Assembly (NCBI GenBank): GCA_964019425.1 | Contig: OZ025821.1 | Span: forward strand, 387,001 to 451,000 | Source of the DNA: Flectonema sp. DT1601 | Taxonomy: Eukaryota > Euglenozoa > Diplonemea > Diplonemida > Diplonemidae | Length of the DNA stretch: 64,000 bases | Reading direction: 5' to 3' | Shown: positions 53,144 through 62,945 of the stretch, piece after piece | Layout of the letters: every line of letters begins with the position of its first letter | How positions within the stretch are numbered: position 1 is the stretch's first letter | Translations under genes and position numbers: made by a program | The notes under the pieces: model-generated | Told to the model about the DNA's origin: nothing | The model's database searches: none | What the model saw: the letters and a program-made list of their open reading frames with translations, nothing else

Positions 53144-54790
53144 ACCACCACCACCACGCGAGTTAAAGAACGACCCCAACGCTTGTTCAACCTTCGCTCT
53201 CGTTCCGTGTGAGACTTCCTCTCGAGAAGGAATGTCTGCTGGGTTTAGCTTCGTGCTTACCCAGGCAAGGGAGTAGGAACATTTCAAAACTAAAAGGCAT
53301 TCAATCGCAGTTATCAAACACCTGTTGAGACTGTGTGAGCGAACACACATCTTCTTCCGAAAAGCACCACAAACTGTAGTGTTGTCAACCCAGATGGAAA
53401 GGTGGTCGGCCTTTGCAATTCCTTTGAGTGTCTTCCCAAGAGCGTCCGCTTCAAGGATATTTATATGTCGGTCTTCACCAGCAGGCCATGCCGCACCAAG
53501 AATTTCCAACTCACCTGTTTTCCAAACAATGACACCTCCCCATCCCTGCAATGAGGCATCTACAAACACTTCGGCAGTCCTCCCCTCTTTCTGCTCAGGC
53601 ATAATTATTCTCTCCTTCTGCACAGCACCGATCCACATTCCTAATTCCCTCCTTACTGAACGGGGCAATTTTAGTACCTGCTGTACTTGTAGGGTTCCCT
53701 TGTTCAAGTAATTTGTGACTCTGCGAAGATACTTCAAGCTAAACCAGTACTTCCCAGGTGGAACTCCAACAATGGAGCTGGCATGCAACAGGCGACCTCC
53801 TAAGGACTCCAACTCCGATGCAGTCAATGAATCAAGGTTGGTGTTCTTGATTTTTCTCCCAATCTTGGTCCCCAAGCTCACCCTGTCTGTATGGTGATCA
53901 AAGGTGACCCCCAAGAACTCATACTCCGGAGAGAGATCCACAGTATCACTTGGTTTCCATGTGATGTTTGCCATTCTGGCAAAGGAGTCCATCCTCTCAG
54001 CTGCGCATTTAACCTTCTCCTTGGGACCAAATAACCTAATGTTATCAATCCACCAGTGAATCCCAACTTCCTCCTCCGCAAATTCTTTCTTAACGAACAG
54101 CGGGTCACCAGCAACTACTGCAGCGATGGTGTTCATCAGTTCTGGGGCACACACATGACCCATCGGAAGTCGAGTCAAAGAATAAACCTTCCCAGCCGAA
54201 TCAGAGAAACTGAAGAGTGAAGTTGACTCCTCAGGTATGCAGACCTGGTAGAATCCAGTCTTGAAGTCCCTGCAGGATGCCACTCTCCGAATGTACAGCA
54301 TCCAGGTAACAAGAAATGTGCTGCAGTGGAACGAATGGTTCATATCCCCCAGACGAGATCAGTTCGTTCTGCTCTTTTGTCCAGAGGATGAACCGCTGTC
54401 TGTTCCCCGTCTCCCTCTCCTCATCATACACTGTAAATGGTACATTCCGAGACAGCGGTACAGAATCACTCGGCACTGCAATACCACACTCAACCAATTC
54501 TCTTGCATGTTTCCCTGCCAACTTCGAAGTTGCCCTCCTCGAGAGCCGTGCATTGACAGAAGAATCCTTAGGAAAGAAGGTGAGGTCCCAAACATAATCA
54601 AACCTCTTCAGGACCGATGGCAGCATCCTCCCCCTCACAGCTGAAACATCCATCTTAGGTGTAGGGGCCACATGTAGTGGTGAAGATATCTCCTCCTTCG
54701 TTATGGGAATGCGCGTGCTCTTTGTTCTGTGTGTGAACTGAGCTGCTACGCTTCGCATCACATCCCGTTCGCTCGCATTTTTTGATCTAT
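53144..54790 (-). pseudogene. RT and RNase H region of the VIPER-like element
   Basis: The region shows the DIRS-type RT palm ('GFYQVCIPEESTSLFSF', 'TRLPMGHVCAPELMNTI') followed by an RNase H core ('EVFVDASLQGWGGVIVWK', 'HINILEADALGK', 'LSIWVDNTTVCGAF', 'LNPADIPSREE'). The last motif is a hallmark of this RNase H group. The region is part of a fossil copy with about one break. Confidence 0.75.
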
Positions 54791-54793
54791 CAA

Positions 54794-56038
54794 CTACAGG
54801 AAACAGGTGACATCCCCTGTCTTTAACGCCCTCGCCATTGCAATTGGGTTCCCCCCGTACCTCAGCGTGGTGTCCGAAAGAGCCGACACTCCTGCATGCT
54901 TGGCCAGCCTGCTTATCAGCCCTTCTGTGAGTCCTTGCTGCTCTTGGTCGGATGCCAGAACTTCCAACAGATGACTTATCGCACCCCTTTTTATTGAGTG
55001 GGCGGTGTATCTTTTCATCCTGCCGTCTTGCTGGAACGTTTTCACTAATTTTGACGTGTCCCACGGGTGTAGTTTTTTGAACTCCCCCATCGCATCCAGC
55101 AAGATCTTTATCTCTTCTGTGTGATTCCCCTTTATCACCGTCCATCTGCTTGGCGAGTAAGGGTTTGCCCTCCTTCCCTTCGGCGTGCGGAACCAATCGA
55201 TAATGATCTCTGACGGACTTACAGAGATGAACTGGTCCCTTGAGAGCGCTGCGGTCTCGCCCCATCTTGATGCAGTCTTCCAGCACACTAGCATTGCCAA
55301 GTGGGTCTTTAATTCTTGCCCCCTTGCCCAATCCACCAGGTCGAAACTTGTCATTGGCGTTGCCTGTTCTAGTGGTATTGCCGCTCCGTTCGCCCTCAGT
55401 GCTGCAGCTAAGCTCAACAGAGGTCCGTTTTCTATTCCGATTCTCCCCATCACTGCAGATAGACTCTTTGCATAAGAGAGAAGCCCCTGCACTGCCACAC
55501 CTGTCGCCATCACGAACAGAACAGCCGAGCTTGCGTTTGCTGGTTTCTCCTTTTCCCTTGCCCAGGCCCGAAATCTTCTCCACAGATTCCGCCTGCTTGC
55601 TGTTGTCTTTGAGGCCCACATCTTCTCTAGTGTTTCTTGAAGTCTTTCCGTCGCTTCTATGTATGTAACGGAATCCTCCGCATGCCGCTTCTTTGCCCCC
55701 TCGGGGCATCCCTCCATCATGTTCAGCAGAATTCTTCCAACTATGTTTTTTCCTAATTCTTCTGAGGGCATTGTATCCGTTGTGACTGTGATTGGTGTGG
55801 AATTTATCTCTCCCGTTTCTCTGTCTGAATTTGCTTCCATCTCCCTTCCGCTGGGGGATCCTCGGACTGCGGATTTTATATTGTTGTCCGGGCCTCGAAC
55901 GATCGAACTTATGGATCTTCTTAACCTTGTTCGTAGTCGGCCGTCCTTCAATACCTGTTTTGAGCGCTTCTGCATAAGTCTTGCTGGTTTCCTTAAATAC
56001 TTCAACCTTGGTAATGGGAGTGTTTCTAATACTTGCAT
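54794..56038 (-). CDS. Tyrosine recombinase of the VIPER-like element
   Basis: 414 residues. The C-terminal catalytic domain shows the tyrosine-recombinase set: Arg in 'TASRWGETAAL', 'AHSIKRGAISHLL' (H-x-x-R), 'LAKHAGV' and the nucleophile in 'TTLRYGG'. It would integrate a circular DNA intermediate instead of using a DDE integrase. The N-terminal part is charged, with a helical SAM-like DNA-binding region ('RRNLWRRFRAWAREKEKP'). It follows the Gag-like frame by about 60 bases on the same strand. Confidence 0.85.
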   Translation of the reverse strand: MQVLETLPLPRLKYLRKPARLMQKRSKQVLKDGRLRTRLRRSISSIVRGPDNNIKSAVRGSPSGREMEANSDRETGEINSTPITVTTDTMPSEELGKNIVGRILLNMMEGCPEGAKKRHAEDSVTYIEATERLQETLEKMWASKTTASRRNLWRRFRAWAREKEKPANASSAVLFVMATGVAVQGLLSYAKSLSAVMGRIGIENGPLLSLAAALRANGAAIPLEQATPMTSFDLVDWARGQELKTHLAMLVCWKTASRWGETAALSRDQFISVSPSEIIIDWFRTPKGRRANPYSPSRWTVIKGNHTEEIKILLDAMGEFKKLHPWDTSKLVKTFQQDGRMKRYTAHSIKRGAISHLLEVLASDQEQQGLTEGLISRLAKHAGVSALSDTTLRYGGNPIAMARALKTGDVTCFL

Positions 56039-56101
56039 ATTCCTGTACTCTAACCTTCGTCTTGGGAGTACTGTTGTTACTTGCAGGGTCCGGTCGGCTG
56101 G

Positions 56102-57364
56102 TCACTTCGCGAACCCTCTCCCGTTTCCCGATGCTGGGTATGTGGAAACAGACGCCTTCCCTCCTTTCCATTTTGGTTGCTGCAGCTTCACATGTTTGTT
56201 CCTCTTAGCTATGGCGTTTGCCTTCTCCAACGGGTCTTCCGATGCCACTTTCATTATCATCTCCAGCTCGGATCTCTTCGTCCCATCCTTGCAGAAGTAA
56301 TGCTGAATCCGCAGCTGCTCCAACAAATCGTTGCCTAGCTCTACGAAGTGGGGGTTTTCTTCCCACGCTACTACATATTCGAACCCGAGTATAAAGTTTT
56401 TCAATTGCTTGAAATAACTGAGAAGTTGGCTTCCCCCAACTTTGTATTCGAGGCTGTTAACATACCTCTCTCTGATCCCGTGTACCAGAGCCTCGGTCCT
56501 TCCCGAACTCATTACTGCTGCCCATCTTTTTACATCTCTGGCTGCAGATGGGTCGGTCACCTCCTGTGTTGCTTCTTCTTCTTCCGTCTTTGGTGCTTGA
56601 GGTACTGCTACTGGCCCTTGCTGAGTTGTGGTAGACCTCTTCTTCAGACCTGCTAATTCCTGCATGATACCTTGTATCACGGCTGCCTGTTGTTCCTGAT
56701 GGACCTGTTGTTGCTGACTGATGCTCTGGAACAATGCAGTATTCTGGTCCTGCTGATCTTGTTGTTGCTGTGTGAGCTGCTGGATGATGTTATCTTGTTG
56801 TTGCTGTTGTAGAACCTGTTGCTCTTTGAATGCTTCCCACATGCCCCCGATGTTCTCAGCTTTCTCGGCGGCCTCCCCAACCCTTCTCCTCACCGATTGG
56901 GATTCCTTCTGACATTCGTTTCTCAACGAGTCGAATCCTTGCTTGGTGTCGCTTCGGAGCGTGTCCGTGCCCTGCTGCAGCGATCCCATCGCATCCTCCG
57001 CCTCGTCGTGTGTCACCAACCTATCCGACCCCCCCTTGGATATCCGCTCGCTCATCCGGGCGGCGCTCTGGTTGACCAACTGCAAGCGGCTCCTTGATAG
57101 AACCCCCAGTATTACTAGACACTTATTCATCGAAAGTGTCTTGGCTGCGTCGCTTGAGATCCCAAGACACATAGCCAGTGTGCCTTGGATCAACCTCCTC
57201 GTCTCCTTGTCCGATCTCAATGTACTTAGATCGATGCTAAAGGGGATGCATGCAATCAGCTCATCCAAGTTAATATTATCCAACTTCTTTGGCGGTTCCT
57301 CACCCATTCGTGCCTTCCAAATCTCCACTAGGAACTCAGGGAACTCAAAATTTACACGAGTCAT
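56102..57364 (-). CDS. Gag-like protein of the VIPER-like element
   Basis: 420 residues starting MTRVNFEFPEFLVEIWK at the 5' end of the element. The middle is a long Gln-rich coiled coil ('VLQQQQQDNIIQQLTQQQQ'), followed by a C-terminal globular part ('VNSLEYKVGGSQLLSYFKQL'). There is no zinc knuckle. Position and make-up fit the first ORF of DIRS/VIPER elements; sequence alone does not prove a structural role. Confidence 0.6.
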   Translation of the reverse strand: MTRVNFEFPEFLVEIWKARMGEEPPKKLDNINLDELIACIPFSIDLSTLRSDKETRRLIQGTLAMCLGISSDAAKTLSMNKCLVILGVLSRSRLQLVNQSAARMSERISKGGSDRLVTHDEAEDAMGSLQQGTDTLRSDTKQGFDSLRNECQKESQSVRRRVGEAAEKAENIGGMWEAFKEQQVLQQQQQDNIIQQLTQQQQDQQDQNTALFQSISQQQQVHQEQQAAVIQGIMQELAGLKKRSTTTQQGPVAVPQAPKTEEEEATQEVTDPSAARDVKRWAAVMSSGRTEALVHGIRERYVNSLEYKVGGSQLLSYFKQLKNFILGFEYVVAWEENPHFVELGNDLLEQLRIQHYFCKDGTKRSELEMIMKVASEDPLEKANAIAKRNKHVKLQQPKWKGGKASVSTYPASGNGRGFAK

Positions 57365-57370
57365 TATTTA

Positions 57371-57511
57371 ACTTAATTTAAATATAAGTTTTCTTGTGAT
57401 GAAGACAGGGGTGTGAGAACTGATAAAGGGATAGAAATATTTGATATCGTCAGAAAACTAATAGAGACATTGACTTATAGAAATAAAAGAAACGTCGATT
57501 ATGTTAAAAAA
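57371..57511 (+). mobile_element. LINE 5' fragment, right part
   Basis: Matches 45291-45431 of the full LINE (ACTTAATTTAAATATAAG to TTATGTTAAAAAA). About 14-18 bases of the LINE (GGGGGAAGGGTGGGTGG) are missing at the insertion point. The fragment stops at an A-run, where the second SINE begins. Confidence 0.85.
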
Positions 57512-57512
57512 A

Positions 57513-57649
57513 AGAATTATGTGGCTACATAGCTCAATTGATAGAACGCCGGTCTGCAAGAATGGCGGTCGAGGGTTCAAAACCCGCTAACGGTGGTTTT
57601 TGTTTGGTGCTCAGTTTCGGTGGAAAATTACCTAAATGGAATTTTGAGT
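57513..57649 (+). mobile_element. tRNA-headed SINE, copy 2
   Basis: Same element as at 52845-52979, with the same A and B boxes and one or two base differences (CGGTGG for CGGCGG). Both copies start right after an A-run with the same AGAATTATGTGGCTAC junction. Confidence 0.7.
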
Positions 57650-60290
57650 TTCCCTCTGAGTTGTGTGGGGGATGAAATGGGAACCCAATTTATGATTTTA
57701 TCGACCCATCTTGAACCTTAATAATATGCTCCACCAGACCCGGGTAGACCCGGGTCGTTAATTCCCCCATCTTCGATGCTTAGGCTACTGGCCTTCTCTT
57801 GAACATCCCATGTGCTCAGCTTTCGAAATTCGGCTCGAAGCTGTGCTTCTTTCTGTACAAGATAGACAGAGGACCAATCCTTGGATGCGGATGGCAGATT
57901 AGGCCTTGCTGTCTAGAGGTCTTCCCTGTGAGGACGAAGTGGGTACTTTCAGCCCCTGTAAAGAACTACCACACACTGAATAACCTCCCCATCCCTTGAG
58001 GGGTGCGGGCAACGAACGCCACGGTTGTTAGCTTCAGCCCACGAGCATGACGGGGCTGGGTGATCGCTGGTTCGACCCCCTGCCACTGCAATAACCCATC
58101 GCGCCCGTATACGCAATTAGTTCAAATCCCGCGCCCGAAGGGCGTCCAGGGTAGGCACCTGGTAGACTCTCCTACGTTAAGACTGGAGGGAAGGGAAAAT
58201 GGAAGGATTTCCATAAAGAGGCTAAGAACACACAAATAAATAAATAAAAAAAAAAAGGGGTTATGGCCCAAAATACCCCACCTGGTGGCCCAAAATACCC
58301 CGAAGTGGCCCAAAATACCCCAAAGTGGCCCAAAATACCCCAAAGTGGCCCAAAATACCCCGAAGTGGCCCAAAACCCGGTCTGGCTGTGCACCCTGGGG
58401 TCCCAACCACATAGCTGGGTATGAGGATGGGTCACAAGTCTCAAGTTAAGTTCAAATTTGTACCCTGGACGGGTACCTAGCCAGGGAATAAAAACAGACG
58501 TGACTTGGTTGTAAAAATAATGTTTGTTCAGAAAGCTTAAAAAAAAAAATTGTGCGAGCAACGCGAGCCTGGAAGGGGTATCTCTAGTGCGGGTTTGCGG
58601 GTTTGCCTTCCCAAGATAGTAGGCAAAACCCTGAAACAGAAGTACCACATCAAAAAGATAAAAATGGGCAACTTGAGAAAGAGGAACCAAGAAGGAACGA
58701 AAGAGGGAAACAGTAGACACAAAATTGAATGCCTGTTGCAAAAAGGCATTGGCAGAGGATTATTTGTTTTTAAGTTCACTTTGAGTTTGCTAAGAAAAAC
58801 CTGAATGAAATGGATAAAATTAAAATTAACAGAGAGCAAGAACAGAAAGGATGCCAAAAGATTAAAGGCCAAAAAGCCTGATACAGAAAACTGACCTGGT
58901 TGTAAAATAAGGTTTTTCAGAAGGATAAAAATGGTTAAGCTGAAATAAGCCCCATACCCACTATAACCTAGCCATCGTTTTCATTTTTGCATACTTAAGC
59001 AAAGGAAAAACAAGTTTAATTCAGAAAAACAAAAAATAAATAACTTTGCGTGAGCGAAGCGAGCCTGGATCTCTAGTTTTTTACATTATTACCAGTATTG
59101 GGGATTTTTTGGGTTCCAAGGAAATTGGGGGCTACAGTGGGCTTTTTTATATTATTACCAGTATTGGATAATTGTCCTTCCATGCTTTACACCTGTCGAA
59201 ATATTAAAACTTAAAAATTACACACGCACCAAAAACAAGCAATTACTAGAACACGCGATTGCAAGAACACGCTGGTTCAAGGTGGCTGGGTATTTTCGTT
59301 GAGCTCAGCCCCACCACAGGGTGGAGGAGTGAGGAGGGTGGGCTTTGAAAACGTGAGTGTGAGAGAAAAAGTGATCGAGCTGTATAAAGAATTTCTTTTA
59401 GAAAATAGAAAGCTAAAGAACATATAAAAAATGTCTGTCGTTTTGTTCATTTTTCCAACTTTGGAATCATACACTGCCTGATTCCTTTGATTCTTCCTTT
59501 CCGGTGCTAAGCTTGGTAGAAAATTACCTGAATGAATTCTAGGATTTTTTGGGTTCCAAGGAAATTGGGGGCTACCGTGGGCTTTTTTATATTTTTAAGA
59601 AATAATAACAGAGGTGACTTGGTTGTTAAATAAAGTTGTTCAGAAAGCTAAAAATGGGCAACTTGAAATAAGCTCCATACCCGCACTATAACCTAACCAT
59701 CGTTTTCATTTTTGCATGCTTAGGCAAAGGAAAAACAAGTTTAATTCAGAAAAACAAAAAATAAATAACTTTGCGTGAGCGAAGCGAGCCTGAGCGGGTA
59801 TCTCTAGTGCGGGTTTGCGGGTTTGCGGGCTTTGTTATATTATTACCAGTATTGGGGATTTTTTGGGTTCCAAGGAAATTGGGGGAAACCATGGACTCTT
59901 TTATATCATAAGCTAGCCGTCGTTTTCGTGCTAGCATTAGTACAACAAGAATTACAAATTTCATACAGAAAAACAAAAAGAAAAATAACTTTGCGCGAGC
60001 GAAGCGAGCCAAGTCGATTGGGTGATAATGACAACATAACCCATCAGTCGGAATTTGCCCTCCAACTATGAATCTGTAAGGATAAATAAGAGTTAACACA
60101 GGCATCCCTTAGAACTTCCGATCATTCAAAGATTAACATCCAGTACATAGTTTCCAAACCTTAAGATTATTTCTTCAAATACACACAAATCTGCAGAAGA
60201 CTGAAGACATTCACATGCTGGTGCCTGTTGGTGATTGCCACATACTATGACTGTAAGCTGTATCTGTCTCCACTATCAAACATGCTAACA
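57650..60290. repeat. Dispersed-repeat cluster, mostly reversed copies
   Basis: Bases 58015-58140 hold two B-box-like sites (GGTTCGACCCC, GTTCAAATCCC) from decayed tRNA-like repeats. A 20-bp tandem repeat follows (58261-58380). The 'gaggctcgcttcgctcg' family occurs in reverse at about 58545-58600, 58930-59080, 59640-59800 and 59900-60012. The segment 59330-59550 is the reverse of 40822-41010. No host gene is seen. Confidence 0.55.
58261..58380. repeat. 20-bp tandem repeat, about six units
   Basis: Units of the form GTGGCCCAAAATACCCCRAA are repeated head to tail, the first and last units being imperfect. Confidence 0.85.
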
Positions 60291-60932
60291 TCACTTCTTT
60301 TTTTTATTGCGTCCCTTTCTTATTCTTGGTTTTGCCTTTTTCCATGTAGCAGCCCCATCTTTCTGACCATAGAAGTTGATGAACTCCTTGTAAGTGAACT
60401 TCCCTGCTGAAGGGTCGCTGGGATCCACCCGTTTCTCCTCATGTTTCTTGGATTCCTTTATTTTTGTGGGACCATCAGTAGGGGTAACATTGGCGGCCCA
60501 GTTCTGAATTGTTTGGTCTGTTGGTTTCATGTCCTCTGTCCCTAGCCTCACGGTTATGTCCCCTGCAAGACGGAAACTATTATTCAAACGACAATGCTCA
60601 AAATGAGAATGTATCGCACGTCGGTGTGGACTGCGGGAGAATGTCACCACCTTGCCGTTATGAGGCCCTCCAATCACAATAAACTGTGTCTGGGTTTCAT
60701 CATTAGGTACATGCAGAAATGACATTATCATTCTGTCAAACATCGCATGGCATTTCCAAGATTTCGGAGGATCCTTTGACCGATATGTATCCCTAGTCCC
60801 ACAAAGTAAGAGAACATTCTTGTTAGAGTCATAGTCTAACTGCAGTCGCTTAGCATCATTCCTCTCACGAATAATATGGGCACGAGTAACCCCTTCAGTA
60901 GCCTCGCAGACTTCGCATTTATTTGGAATCAA
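60291..60932 (-). CDS. HNH endonuclease-like protein downstream of the diverged ATPase
   Basis: The frame reads 'CEVCEATEGVTRAHIIRE', then 'NVLLLCGT' and 'CHAMFDRM', the C-x2-C...AH-I...N-x-x-x-L-C...CH-x-x-F-D pattern of HNH nucleases. After it come about 100 residues of unknown sequence and a Lys/Arg-rich tail (KKAKPRIRKGRNKKKK) that could bind DNA or direct nuclear import. No ATG precedes the HNH motif in frame, so a start exon upstream is expected; an AACAG acceptor lies about 25 bases upstream on this strand. It lies about 480 bases past the ATPase frame at 61412, on the same strand, and could be its swapped C-terminal nuclease exon. Confidence 0.65.
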   Translation of the reverse strand: MIPNKCEVCEATEGVTRAHIIRERNDAKRLQLDYDSNKNVLLLCGTRDTYRSKDPPKSWKCHAMFDRMIMSFLHVPNDETQTQFIVIGGPHNGKVVTFSRSPHRRAIHSHFEHCRLNNSFRLAGDITVRLGTEDMKPTDQTIQNWAANVTPTDGPTKIKESKKHEEKRVDPSDPSAGKFTYKEFINFYGQKDGAATWKKAKPRIRKGRNKKKK

Positions 60933-61097
60933 GGAGGGCCAAAGATCTGTTGCTTTTGTGGATGCAGTGCGTGATCGGTTAATATGGTGGGGTCGATTCC
61001 GTTCGCACGCAATACCGGTGCCAATTCATAACCTTCTAGCAATTCATGTTCGGTTTGGTTGCGTGTTTTCTGTTGGGATTGATTTATTGGGTGAGTA

Positions 61098-61132
61098 ACA
61101 CAAAAAAAGGTTGGACCCGTTCAGACAAGGTT
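61098..61132 (-). promoter_or_regulatory. Partial conserved block upstream of the HNH ORF
   Basis: On the minus strand it reads CTTGTCTGAACGGGTCC then AACCTTTTTTTGTGTT, matching the first half of the block in the ATPase units. Confidence 0.4.
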
Positions 61133-61411
61133 CATTATCTGTACTGATTGATCTTAACCTTTTCTCTGAAATTGCTTTTTGAACCTCGATACATGTGTAA
61201 GAAAAAAAGTAAAGGTATACAAAGAAAAAGTAAAAAGGCATGTGACCAATACAAAAAAAGGTCGTGTGTTGTCTTGTCAATCTGGAGAAAATCCATGTGT
61301 TCTTTGATTTTAGTAATCTCTTTTTGTACCGTTTGTAGTTCATTATTGTTTTGTAATGGTGGCATATTACTGATGTAACCTCTCAGGGTAGTTTTTAGAA
61401 AAATCGCAAGA

Positions 61412-62410
61412 TTAGTAAACTTGCTGTGGTGTGGCACTGTTGAGCGGCTTTGTGAGAACTGCAGCGAGGTGGTCCTCAACAAATGAAATGTGAAGCGTTT
61501 GAAACATGCATGCTCTATAAAGTCCACTAGCTATGCGTGAAGCAAGACCAGCTGTACCAAAACACTTTCCGTCATTAATCACTCCGGGGAGACTCACAAT
61601 CGCACGGGGATTACCAGCACACATATTCAATGACCACTCAGTTACCAGATCCCCTGCCCCTTTAAGCCCGTCACTCAATAGATTCAGGGCATTTTCATGA
61701 GTTAGGTTTGTTAATACGATTTTACGACGACTACCTACAGACTCGGTCACTTCGTTATCAAACAACTCGGTGAGTGACGTCCAGACAAATCGTATCTCGG
61801 GTAACTTGTTATTGGTGCATCTGTCCTGATAGGCCATCAGGGCAGTTCTCAGCGCTTTGCATCGATCTGTTGCACGACTCTTGAGATTTGATTCATCCAC
61901 ACTTTGTTTCCGAAGCTCCATAATGTGATGTTCACGCAATTTAATAAGTTCATCAACACAGACAATCAAAGGGATCTCATCAGATAGCTCAAGCTTCTGT
62001 CGAAAGGCTGTGATCACCCCATGTAAGTCTACAATGCGGTTTAAATCCACATCTCGTCTGGTGTTTGACAGGACAAGCTGACGACCTAAGGCAACAAGCC
62101 GACCCATCTTCCCATCATCGATAATCTGTGTATCTTCATAAAAGGTCATCATAATAGCTCGCTCGGGATAGTTTGTATTAGTGTTTTTTGGAATTATCTG
62201 TATGGAATTATCCGTAACCTTTTTATTCCCATTCTTGAAAAATGTACCCTTCCATGAAATACTCGGGTTAACTTGAGCTTTCTTAAAGGGGTCCTTGTTC
62301 TTTTTTGAATCAATCTGATAATGTTTGATCTTTTGAGAGGCGTTAAAGCATGCCTTGTTTCCATTGGTCTTGTGCTCAAAGTCTATGGTTTTTTTCCATG
62401 ATTTTGGAGC
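61412..62410 (-). CDS. Diverged RHS/Crinkler-like ATPase, incomplete
   Basis: The ATG in the frame near 62410 (MAPKSWKKTIDFEH) precedes about 80 Lys/Asn-rich residues that do not match the array copies, then joins the shared ATPase part at 'RAIMMTFYEDTQIIDDGKM'. Walker B is kept (LIVCVDEL), along with 'EIRFVWTSLTELF' and 'NPRAIVSLPGVINDGK', but the Walker A GxPGSGKT segment is absent from this frame. The frame ends after 'NSATPQQVY', before the nuclease domain. It is roughly 80-85% identical to the array copies in the shared part by eye. It is either a broken copy or a gene with further exons; the HNH ORF lies next downstream. Confidence 0.6.
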   Translation of the reverse strand, partial: APKSWKKTIDFEHKTNGNKACFNASQKIKHYQIDSKKNKDPFKKAQVNPSISWKGTFFKNGNKKVTDNSIQIIPKNTNTNYPERAIMMTFYEDTQIIDDGKMGRLVALGRQLVLSNTRRDVDLNRIVDLHGVITAFRQKLELSDEIPLIVCVDELIKLREHHIMELRKQSVDESNLKSRATDRCKALRTALMAYQDRCTNNKLPEIRFVWTSLTELFDNEVTESVGSRRKIVLTNLTHENALNLLSDGLKGAGDLVTEWSLNMCAGNPRAIVSLPGVINDGKCFGTAGLASRIASGLYRACMFQTLHISFVEDHLAAVLTKPLNSATPQQVY

Positions 62411-62660
62411 CATTTTTAATGAAATGCCTTTTCGGCATCTTATTAATGTTGTTAGAGTCATACACCTGACACATAAAACCTAACTCGGATAGATCAAAGG
62501 ACCAGTGCCAGCCTGGCTTAGGTTTTTTCGACCACGGAAAATTACTGAAGTTATGAAGAGGCATATCGGTGGCTGACGAATAAGTGACAAAGGGGACAGA
62601 TCGCCCCTTGTCCGGTAATCAGTAATTGGGTTAGGTTCGCTCGACTGCAAGAGAACAAAT

Positions 62661-62718
62661 CAATCTGAAGGGCTGTCAGTCCAATACAAAAAAAGGACGG
62701 GACCCGTTCAGACAGGTT
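62661..62718 (-). promoter_or_regulatory. Conserved non-coding block, diverged copy
   Basis: Reads AACCTGTCTGAACGGGTCC, a T7 run and CAGCCCTTCAGATTG on the minus strand, matching the block of the array units despite clear divergence of the flanking DNA. Confidence 0.5.
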
Positions 62719-62945
62719 ACCCCGAAGTTGGTGAACTGAAATGCTTTTTCCGTAATTTTCAGTAGGTGATGGATAGCATGAAGGCAAGGGCGAACAGAAA
62801 CCTTCGATTAAGCGATGGCATACACACCCCAATGCAAAAAAGTAAAAAGCATACTTGTGATCCAAAGTTCCTTTTTTCAAAAAAAGTCAAAAAACCGGTT
62901 TTTACCCCCGCCCGTAATGGGTTAAAGAAAATGTAAAAAATATAC

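Larger units (their letters stand above)
53144..57370 (-). mobile_element. VIPER-like tyrosine-recombinase retrotransposon (DIRS order), nested in a LINE
   Basis: The element is about 4.2 kb on the minus strand, with parts in the order Gag-like, tyrosine recombinase, RT plus RNase H. DIRS1-type elements carry the recombinase last; recombinase before RT is the order of VIPER and TATE of trypanosomatids. It sits inside a LINE 5' fragment, which it splits. I see no long terminal repeats. It looks nearly whole with about one break, and its coding parts are well kept, so the insertion is probably young. The element is treated as a fossil copy. Confidence 0.8.

Noticed and set aside
54231-56171. 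A 646-codon minus-strand frame as a separate gene
   Set aside because: Most of it is a shadow frame over the tyrosine recombinase, with very high Lys/Arg/Gly and no family match there; it is not an independent gene.
55659-57371. Plus-strand ORFs across the VIPER-like element
   Set aside because: They are antisense shadows of the Gag-like and recombinase frames, rich in Leu/Ser/Pro with no family resemblance.
58015-58140. tRNA genes suggested by two B-box-like sites
   Set aside because: T-arm and acceptor stems do not form; kept only as decayed tRNA-like repeat.
58122-58741. Repeat protein (GHFGVFWATLGYFGPLWG...)
   Set aside because: It is a translation of the 20-bp minisatellite in a non-coding repeat cluster.
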